This document shows, one piece after another, positions 59,053 through 64,000 of a stretch of 64,000 bases of DNA (position 1 is its first letter; every line of letters begins with the position of its first letter). The notes beneath the pieces are model-generated. The model did no database searches and had not been told where the DNA came from. It saw only the letters and a program-made list of their open reading frames with translations. A program made the position numbers and the translations under genes. The stretch spans positions 1 to 64,000 of the forward strand of contig JAHRAL010000056.1 of the NCBI GenBank assembly GCA_020027325.1, written 5' to 3'. This DNA comes from Cenarchaeum sp. (GTDB lineage: Archaea > Thermoproteota > Nitrososphaeria > Nitrososphaerales > Nitrosopumilaceae).

Positions 59053-59796
59053 GTGCCGCCACGGGGATGGTATGCAAGATATGCCGAGATATTGGCCGAG
59101 TTTGGATATAGCCGATCAGGGGACGAGGCCGCAGCACGCACGCTTGACGCACTGGCCACGGGGCGGCGGGCAGTCGTACTGCTAAGAAGGCGCCTGGCCT
59201 CAAAGGACGTCTTTGCAGTGGGTGCCGGCCCATCGCTTGGAGCAGGCATTGCGATCATGAAGAGGCATCCAAAACCGGTCCGCGTTGTTGCAGACAGTGC
59301 CGTAGCAGAACTGGTGCGTAACAGGATGCGCATCGACGTAGTTGTGAGCGATCTAGACGGGGATGCAGAGTCGTTGTGCAATGCTGCGCGCGCAGGTGCG
59401 ATCATGGTGGTTCACGCACATGCAGACAATATAGACAGGCTTGCAGCTGCGCGGGACTTTGCCAATATAGTCTGCACCACGCAGTCAAGACCCGCCGGCA
59501 GGGTGCACAACTTTGGCGGGTTTACCGACGGCGACCGGTGCGTCTTTGTTGCATCCGCAATGCACGCCAAGAGCATAACGCTGCTGGGAATGGATTTTGG
59601 GTCTGTGGTCGGCAGGCATTCGATGACTCCCAGATCAAACATTGCCCTAAAAAGAAAAAAGCTGCGCCGTGCAAGGGAGTTGTTGGAGTGGATTGCTCCG
59701 CGGATCTCTGAATCAACAGGACTTTACACGGCATCAGGACATGTCGACGGATTCAAGCGCGCAACGCCGGCGGATCTGGTGCGCATGTCCGGATAA
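59053..59796 (+). CDS. mptE: 6-hydroxymethyl-7,8-dihydropterin pyrophosphokinase, archaeal MptE type
   Basis: 247 residues from GTG (VPPRGWYARYAEILAEFGYS), supported by TATA spacing. It has the archaeal DUF115/MptE signature: DVFAVGAGPSLGAGI, RVVADSAVAELVRN, DVVVSDLDGDAES, VVHAHADN and NFGGFTDGDRCVF. It pyrophosphorylates hydroxymethyl-dihydropterin, giving the substrate of the divergent folP, so the pair makes the dihydropteroate step of folate or a modified pterin cofactor. It replaces the unrelated bacterial FolK. Confidence 0.9.
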   Translation: MPPRGWYARYAEILAEFGYSRSGDEAAARTLDALATGRRAVVLLRRRLASKDVFAVGAGPSLGAGIAIMKRHPKPVRVVADSAVAELVRNRMRIDVVVSDLDGDAESLCNAARAGAIMVVHAHADNIDRLAAARDFANIVCTTQSRPAGRVHNFGGFTDGDRCVFVASAMHAKSITLLGMDFGSVVGRHSMTPRSNIALKRKKLRRARELLEWIAPRISESTGLYTASGHVDGFKRATPADLVRMSG

Positions 59797-59821
59797 CCGC
59801 GGCACAATATGCGTCCATGTT

Positions 59822-59840
59822 GTAATTACTGCGTAATTAC
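59822..59840. repeat. Two GTAATTAC palindromes one helical turn apart
   Basis: Identical 11-bp units GTAATTACTGC repeated directly at 59822 and 59833. Each holds a perfect 8-bp palindrome. Spacing of one DNA turn about 40 bases before a TATA-like box suggests cooperative regulator binding. Confidence 0.5.
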
Positions 59841-60167
59841 TGCGTGCTTGCCTAAAGCACGAGTCATTTTTGAATATAGAGAAAATATAGTCTGGCATGT
59901 ACGGATTCATAGTTGAGCATGTGTGGATTAATAATCGGACATGTGCACATGCAGGGGAGCTTGGAATTGGCAAGAGACTTGTGATTTCTGGCATGATTGG
60001 ACCCGCACTAGACACGGAGGCCTTGGAATCTGCGACCCATGAGCCGAGTTTTGGTCCCGGGATCTTTTCCCGGGTGCACCGCTACCTAGTGCATGGAACG
60101 GGGGGTTTTGGTTCGTGCAAGCCTCGCAGATGCGGGGCAAGGCGTGGCTCTTCAAAGTCCCCCCAAC

Positions 60168-60181
60168 TTTTAATTTAATTA
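60168..60181 (+). promoter_or_regulatory. TATA-like box of the TFB-like/ParB-like operon
   Basis: TTTTAATTTAATTA, about 30 nt before the ATG at 60208. Confidence 0.5.
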
Positions 60182-60207
60182 CTAGTAGGTGCCATAATAC
60201 TTACCGC

Positions 60208-61029
60208 ATGACTCTGAATGCACAGACTCGGACGGGAGGGCCAGATCTCAGGCATTCGATGAATCACCCGCAGACACGGGAGGCCAAATGCGTGTACCAC
60301 GGCACCCACTGCCTCATTTCAAGTGACGGCGAAGTGGTGTGCAGGATATTTGGAAATGTCATCAGGCGCATCGAGGATGCAGGGGTATACGGCGCAGAAT
60401 CGCGCGAGTATACTGCCGAGCACTCGGGGTACGGCGCCCAGGAATTTCTAGGAACCGCCGACCCGATTCTTAATTCACGCTCAAACAAACTCTACACAAG
60501 GCGCAGGGCCGATGCCGTATGGGAGCAACGGATACGAAAGCTGGCAGACCAGTTTAACATAAAAAAATCCCTGCGCAAGGAGATAGAGTTTGTATTCTCA
60601 TTGCTGAGGCGTAAGACCTCGCACAGGCCCTCACTCATACTGTTCTTTGCGTTCTATAACACGTGCAGGCAGCGCGGCGCGACTGCGATTAACGAGTCAG
60701 AGCTCCGCGATGCCATATGCCACTGTTGCAACCTAAAGACCATGTACACGGCGCTAAAGATCTATGGGATATTTGCCGATGAGGCGCAAAAGCTCGGCAT
60801 ATACAAAAACGGCCAGCCGACGGGATTTTACTTTAATGCGTTTCTCAGATCAGTGTACGAGACGCTGAATCTAGACGAGCTTGACAGGAATTACCTAGAG
60901 CGCAATGCGCGAAAAAAGTACCAGTCACTGCCGCAGTCCATGGGGGAGAGAACCCGAGTAAAAAGCACGTTCTTGTCCGTGCTGGGATCTAGCGGATACG
61001 AGTCCGTAAGGAGGGGCGTAAGGTATTGA
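60208..61029 (+). CDS. Degenerate TFB (TFIIB)-like protein
   Basis: 273 residues starting MTLNAQTRTGGPDLRH. The N-terminal segment CVYHGTHCLISSDGEVVCRI resembles the TFB zinc ribbon, but only C28, H31/C35 and C45 remain of the four ligands (FGN where CG would stand). Residues about 105-190 resemble the first TFB cyclin repeat (SLRKEIEFVFSLLRRK, FFAFYNTCRQRGATAINESE, NLKTMYTALKIYGI). A clear second cyclin repeat is missing. It may be a promoter-specific or decoy transcription factor, or a DNA-binding protein using the cyclin fold. First of four overlapping genes; TTGA overlap with the next. The family link is moderate. Confidence 0.62.
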   Translation: MTLNAQTRTGGPDLRHSMNHPQTREAKCVYHGTHCLISSDGEVVCRIFGNVIRRIEDAGVYGAESREYTAEHSGYGAQEFLGTADPILNSRSNKLYTRRRADAVWEQRIRKLADQFNIKKSLRKEIEFVFSLLRRKTSHRPSLILFFAFYNTCRQRGATAINESELRDAICHCCNLKTMYTALKIYGIFADEAQKLGIYKNGQPTGFYFNAFLRSVYETLNLDELDRNYLERNARKKYQSLPQSMGERTRVKSTFLSVLGSSGYESVRRGVRY

Positions 61030-62132
61030 CGGGTCTAGAAAATGCCCGAATCGTCAAGATATCGGATCTGACAAGCTCGCCGGTGCCCGTACACATCCAC
61101 TCAAACAAGCAGACAGAGCACATATCGGCAAACCTAGAGGCCGACATACACGGGCACGTCATACGCATCGCCAAGCTGAACTCCAAAATGTACGTAATAG
61201 ACGGTCACATGCTAGTCGAGGCCCATCGCAGGCTCGGGATAAAGTCCGTGCGCGTAGCCGTCCACAACGTCAAAAACATCAGGGAGGTGATAACCATGCA
61301 CGTCAAGCACAACATGAACAATCCTCCGAACCCCATACAGCTTGTCCAGGTGATACTCTACATGAGAAAGGCCGGTGACTCTGACAGGGAGATAGCCAAG
61401 GCGCTAAAGTCAAACAAGTTCATCGGCAACCTGCTCCGCCTAAAGATCAACGCCGATGCCGTAAAGGAGCTAGAAGGCATACTAGTGGATCTCTCCAAGA
61501 TGTATTATTCGGTGCACCATTTTTTCCCGTACAATCTCATTGAATGGGTGTTCAGGCAGCCCATGGACAAGCAGGTTGCAGCGGCAGCTGCGCTGCGAAG
61601 ATCCATCGACGACTTGATCGGCGTCTCTGAGCGCAAATTCATATGGCCTACCCCGATGGAGGTGCGCGTAATACAGAGGCATGCCGAGGCCCCCGCCAAC
61701 CAAAAGGTAGTGCCGGTACCGCTGCGGTTTAACAACGAGGGAATGAGGGGCAGGCCAAAAAGCACGATAGTCGGCGCCTCGGTAGTCAGCAAGCCGCCAA
61801 GCGAGTCCGAGATGCGCAAGATATGCGCAGACAACACGCCTGCATCCAGGCAAAAGCTTGCATTCAAGTGCCCCCACGGATCCCTGCTGTACATGGACGG
61901 CAAGTCGCGCATCTTTCATGTCGATGAGGGTGACGACAAGACCATAGTCCGGCTCCAGCGCATCGATTCGGAAAACAACGTATACCGCATCTCAGAGGAG
62001 TGCAGCAGGTTTATGCGCGTAAAAAACGGCAGGATCTTCCTCAAAATGTCCGGCCGTGATCAGGCACTCTCCATCGTAAAAAAGCTGAAAAAAGGCTCAA
62101 ACATCTGCATACTTTCAGCGGCGGAACTGTGA
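61026..62132 (+). CDS. ParB/Srx-fold protein with helix-turn-helix
   Basis: 368 residues from TTG, overlapping the previous stop as TTGA. Residues about 27-85 show the ParB N-terminal pattern (GHVIRIAKLNSKMYVIDGH, AHRRLGIKSVRVAVHNV). A helix-turn-helix follows near 117-140 (DREIAKALKSNKFIGNLL), as in KorB/ParB. A C-terminal part of about 120 residues (KCPHGSLLYMDGKSRIFHVDE ... ICILSAAEL) is unfamiliar. The GERRxRA motif needed by canonical chromosomal ParB for CTP binding is not present (GHMLVEAHRR). No ParA is next to it. It may bind DNA for segregation or regulation. Confidence 0.68.
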   Translation: MTGLENARIVKISDLTSSPVPVHIHSNKQTEHISANLEADIHGHVIRIAKLNSKMYVIDGHMLVEAHRRLGIKSVRVAVHNVKNIREVITMHVKHNMNNPPNPIQLVQVILYMRKAGDSDREIAKALKSNKFIGNLLRLKINADAVKELEGILVDLSKMYYSVHHFFPYNLIEWVFRQPMDKQVAAAAALRRSIDDLIGVSERKFIWPTPMEVRVIQRHAEAPANQKVVPVPLRFNNEGMRGRPKSTIVGASVVSKPPSESEMRKICADNTPASRQKLAFKCPHGSLLYMDGKSRIFHVDEGDDKTIVRLQRIDSENNVYRISEECSRFMRVKNGRIFLKMSGRDQALSIVKKLKKGSNICILSAAEL

Positions 62133-62935
62133 GGTGCCGGGGGAGGATTTCTGTGACAATGTGCATCGAATCCGCAGACGAGCAGGAAGACGCGGTCCTA
62201 AACGTGCACCAGGTCAAAAAAGGCGGGTGCCTGTCAAACCTACTCGTTTCAGTGCTCAAAAGCGAGTGCACCCAGCGCAAGACGGTCGTAGTCATGCCAA
62301 AAAACATACAGAGCTTTCGAAGCTTTTGTAGATTCAGGATAAACGCGCCGCTCCTAAACGTGCAGCACCCTGATCTGAACGACTGCCCGCCCGCGGGGTT
62401 TTTCGTCCTGATAAACAAGAACCACAGGCCGATATGCGCAGGCGGCTCCGTAAAGAGGATCACGTGCGTGAATCTGACCGGGCTTGGCCGGTGGATGGCA
62501 ATTGCGCTGTCATTGAACGTCAGCCTGTTTGGCATGTGCCTGGCAGCCGAGATCTATGCACACCATGCCATGAACTCCAGCAGGATGTCGGCCGGCCGCG
62601 GCGCACAATATGGTGCAATGGATGATGGCACAAAGGAGATGATCAGCCCGTTTACGACGATAAAGTTTGCACGCAGGTTTCCCAGCTGCAGCAGGTACAA
62701 GATAACGCGGACCTTGCAGGATCTGGAGGAAGCAGGGATGATCAGCGTGTCAAAGAGCATGCACTGCAACACCATAAGGGCAAACCCGGCCCACTCGCTG
62801 TTCTCAAGGTATTGGCCGGCCCTCTCAAAGCTCACAGAAGCGCTGCACGGTCTGGACACGCTTGAGAGAACGTCGCGCAGCATTGCCGGCATGCATCTGA
62901 TCCTGGACGATCTCCAGTGCCCCAGGACATGCTAG
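62129..62935 (+). CDS. Unknown protein with probable winged helix
   Basis: 268 residues from GTG overlapping the previous stop (GTGA); an internal start at 62153 or 62159 is possible. The N-terminal half is alpha/beta (KTVVVMPKNIQSFRSFCRF, PAGFFVLINKNHRPICAGG). The C-terminal half has a winged-helix-like segment (TTIKFARRFPSCSRYKITRT, LQDLEEAGMISVSKS). I do not recognise the family. Translational coupling on both sides ties it to the ParB-like and peptidase-like genes. Confidence 0.6.
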   Translation: MRCRGRISVTMCIESADEQEDAVLNVHQVKKGGCLSNLLVSVLKSECTQRKTVVVMPKNIQSFRSFCRFRINAPLLNVQHPDLNDCPPAGFFVLINKNHRPICAGGSVKRITCVNLTGLGRWMAIALSLNVSLFGMCLAAEIYAHHAMNSSRMSAGRGAQYGAMDDGTKEMISPFTTIKFARRFPSCSRYKITRTLQDLEEAGMISVSKSMHCNTIRANPAHSLFSRYWPALSKLTEALHGLDTLERTSRSIAGMHLILDDLQCPRTC

Positions 62936-63609
62936 AGCCGGCAGCCGATCTGGCCGGCGCACTTTTGATGGCAGCCATTGCCGGCATAGCGGCCCGGCTT
63001 GACAGAAATGAGCGCAGCATACACAACGGCACGCTCTGCTCAATGGGGGCAGGCGCGGCGGCGTTTTTGTGCACAAAATGGGCGGTTTTTGGAATACTCC
63101 CGGCGGTATCCGATATCGTGCTTATGGCGCTGTATGCCGCAATGCTCGGGGCAATGCTTTGGGGAAAGGTGTTTGTGGCACGCGGCGACATTGCAGTTAT
63201 CATGGTGACAAGCATGCTGGTGCCCTCACTGTACGGGATTCCGACAGTCGTAATAACGCTCGGCGCAGCACTTGTCGTTGCCACGGCATACTATGTCACA
63301 AGGACGCTTGCCGCAAACGTCTCAGAGTTTGCAAGTACGCGGCGCGTCTTTGGGGGAATCGACGACACGGCGGTGCGCAAGATGGCCGCATTCTTCATAG
63401 TCCACAGGCGGTCCCCCGGCGAGCGCTTTTGTTTTGCCGGCGAGACTGTAGATTCTGGACGCAGGCGCCTGGTTCTCCTGCCAAGGAACCTGGACTCTAT
63501 CGACATTGAGGCAAGGACTGAATACGTCATTGCGGCAGTGCCGTTTATGGTCCCATATTTTGCAGGCACGTGCGCGCTTGCACTGGTTGCCGTACTGGGC
63601 CTCACATAG
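62929..63609 (+). CDS. A24-type prepilin/preflagellin peptidase-like membrane protein
   Basis: 226 residues starting MLEPAADLAGALLMAA; the start overlaps the previous stop. About six hydrophobic segments. Two aspartates at the places expected for type IV prepilin peptidases: D25 in ARLDRNERSIHNG (compare DLR.R.IPN) and D87 in VARGDIAVIMV (compare GGDxK). Their spacing (62) is close to that of archaeal PibD and FlaK. A soluble insertion (about 120-205) precedes the last helix. It probably removes leader peptides of archaeal pilins; no pilin gene is seen nearby. Placement in an operon with DNA-binding proteins is odd. Confidence 0.7.
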   Translation: MLEPAADLAGALLMAAIAGIAARLDRNERSIHNGTLCSMGAGAAAFLCTKWAVFGILPAVSDIVLMALYAAMLGAMLWGKVFVARGDIAVIMVTSMLVPSLYGIPTVVITLGAALVVATAYYVTRTLAANVSEFASTRRVFGGIDDTAVRKMAAFFIVHRRSPGERFCFAGETVDSGRRRLVLLPRNLDSIDIEARTEYVIAAVPFMVPYFAGTCALALVAVLGLT

Positions 63610-64000
63610 GCCGTTTCTTTTCTAGTTTTTGCGCAGTGGAGAGTATCAGGTCGATGACTGCGCCGGTCCTGTCAAGGACACGGAGTGCCAGTCGTGCGAC
63701 CTCGTCGTTTCTTCCGTGCCTCGAGTACTGGCGGAGGTATTCAAACGTAAACTCTTTGTTCGAGTCTGTGGCGTACAGCTCGGAGAGGACGCATGCGGAA
63801 AGCTGCGCGACGGCCTCCTGGATTGCGTCTTGGCCGCCCCTGAGTCTCTTTCCCTTTTTTTGGAGTATGATGTTGTCTGCTGCATGGCTTATCTCATGGA
63901 AGAATATTCCGGCGTTCTCTGTTCCCAGGTGGATGTCATTGTGCTCAAGGCGGTAGCTTCCCATTGTCCTGCACGTGGGATCCGTCTGGTACTTTATCGC
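63602..64000 (-). CDS. ArdC-like zincin metalloprotease domain (partial)
   Basis: The C-terminal 132 residues of a gene that continues beyond the right edge; the frame is open to base 64000 (IKYQTDPTCRTMGSYRLEHN). The zincin motif HEISH in GIFFHEISHAADN and the later EAVAQLSACVLSELYAT match the C-terminal domain of ArdC/DUF1738 anti-restriction proteins of plasmids and phages. Such domains are metalloproteases by fold and often accompany single-strand-DNA-binding domains. It converges with the peptidase-like gene, overlapping by 8 bases. This suggests a mobile-element history for the right end of the window. The ATG at 63964 is internal. Confidence 0.68.
   Translation of the reverse strand, partial: AIKYQTDPTCRTMGSYRLEHNDIHLGTENAGIFFHEISHAADNIILQKKGKRLRGGQDAIQEAVAQLSACVLSELYATDSNKEFTFEYLRQYSRHGRNDEVARLALRVLDRTGAVIDLILSTAQKLEKKRPM

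Larger units (their letters stand above)
59797..60207 (+). ncRNA. Gene-free stretch with candidate structured RNA and tandem palindromes
   Basis: 411 bases with no convincing gene. Tandem palindromes GTAATTAC at 59822-59829 and 59833-59840 are 11 bp apart; hairpin GTGCTT/AAGCAC lies at 59844-59860. TATA-like AATATAG runs at 59873-59890 would start an RNA near 59905. Downstream are exact complementary pairs: GCACTAG 60005-60011 with CTAGTGC 60086-60092; ATCTGCGA 60028-60035 with TCGCAGAT 60124-60131 (crossing the first, so pseudoknot-like); CCCGGGA/TCCCGGG hairpin 60056-60074. A 93-codon frame (59897-60178) spans the same bases but looks unlike a protein. The RNA class is unknown. Confidence 0.35.

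Noticed and set aside
59897-60178. 93-codon frame over the candidate structured RNA
   Set aside because: An ATG near a TATA-like box makes it possible, but the product has no recognisable features and the bases show paired segments; protein status not supported.

Overview
The window is chromosomal DNA of an ammonia-oxidising thaumarchaeote (Nitrososphaerota, group I.1a type). The evidence is archaeal AmoA, AmoX and AmoC, both ADP-forming acyl-CoA ligases of the thaumarchaeal hydroxypropionate/hydroxybutyrate cycle with 4-hydroxybutyryl-CoA dehydratase, an unsplit RpoA, a divergent FtsZ-like protein, PEFG-type C-terminal sorting signals, and archaeal TFE, Csl4, L31e, L39e and RpoH. The DNA is clearly GC-rich by eye, which fits a Cenarchaeum-like lineage better than the AT-rich free-living Nitrosopumilus. 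Species cannot be fixed without a search. There are no rRNA genes, CRISPR arrays or recognisable transposases.

Layout. 1-2.9 kb: the end of a tRNA methylthiotransferase and two secreted proteins. 3-4.7 kb: ftsZ-like gene facing an rpl39e-rpl31e operon. 4.7-8.2 kb: a 3-hydroxypropionyl-CoA module (ligase, dehydratase, Nudix). 8.3-9.3 kb: tRNA-Thr and an orphan adenine methylase. 9.4-11.2 kb: amoA, amoX and a membrane-anchored protein. 11.4-20.8 kb: a tRNA-Gln with two predicted introns, then the rpoH-rpoB-rpoA and L30e-nusA-S12-S7 block on the minus strand. 21-22.7 kb: two PEFG-CTERM surface proteins. 22.8-26.6 kb: 4-hydroxybutyryl-CoA ligase and dehydratase. 26.6-33.5 kb: signal peptidase, zinc-ribbon protein, ferredoxin, an AT-rich secreted protein, a glycosyltransferase. 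33.5-35 kb: a protein with a histone-H1-like tail and long coiled coil. 35.3-41 kb: trpEGDCBA. 41-45.4 kb: a haem/sirohaem cluster. 45.4-50.8 kb: small zinc proteins, PepF, an AT-rich orphan, a surface protein, arginine decarboxylase. 51-57.3 kb: tRNA-Thr, DEAD helicase, TFE, zinc-ribbon proteins, thioredoxin, Csl4, GuaB. 57.4-59.8 kb: amoC, then folP and mptE. 59.8-64 kb: a structured-looking non-coding stretch followed by an unusual operon (TFB-like, ParB-like, winged-helix-like, prepilin-peptidase-like) facing an ArdC-like metalloprotease gene that runs off the end.

A promoter regularity runs through the window: an AT-rich TATA-like box is centred about 25-31 nt before most first genes of a transcript, at the start codon itself. 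This implies mostly leaderless mRNAs. I used this spacing to choose starts, including several GTG and TTG starts.

How the genes work together: Amo oxidises ammonia for energy; the two ligases, the crotonase and the radical-type dehydratase carry part of carbon fixation; the haem cluster and ferredoxin supply electron-transfer cofactors; signal peptidase, PEFG proteins and the glycosyltransferase build the cell surface. The most novel-looking region is 59.8-64 kb.
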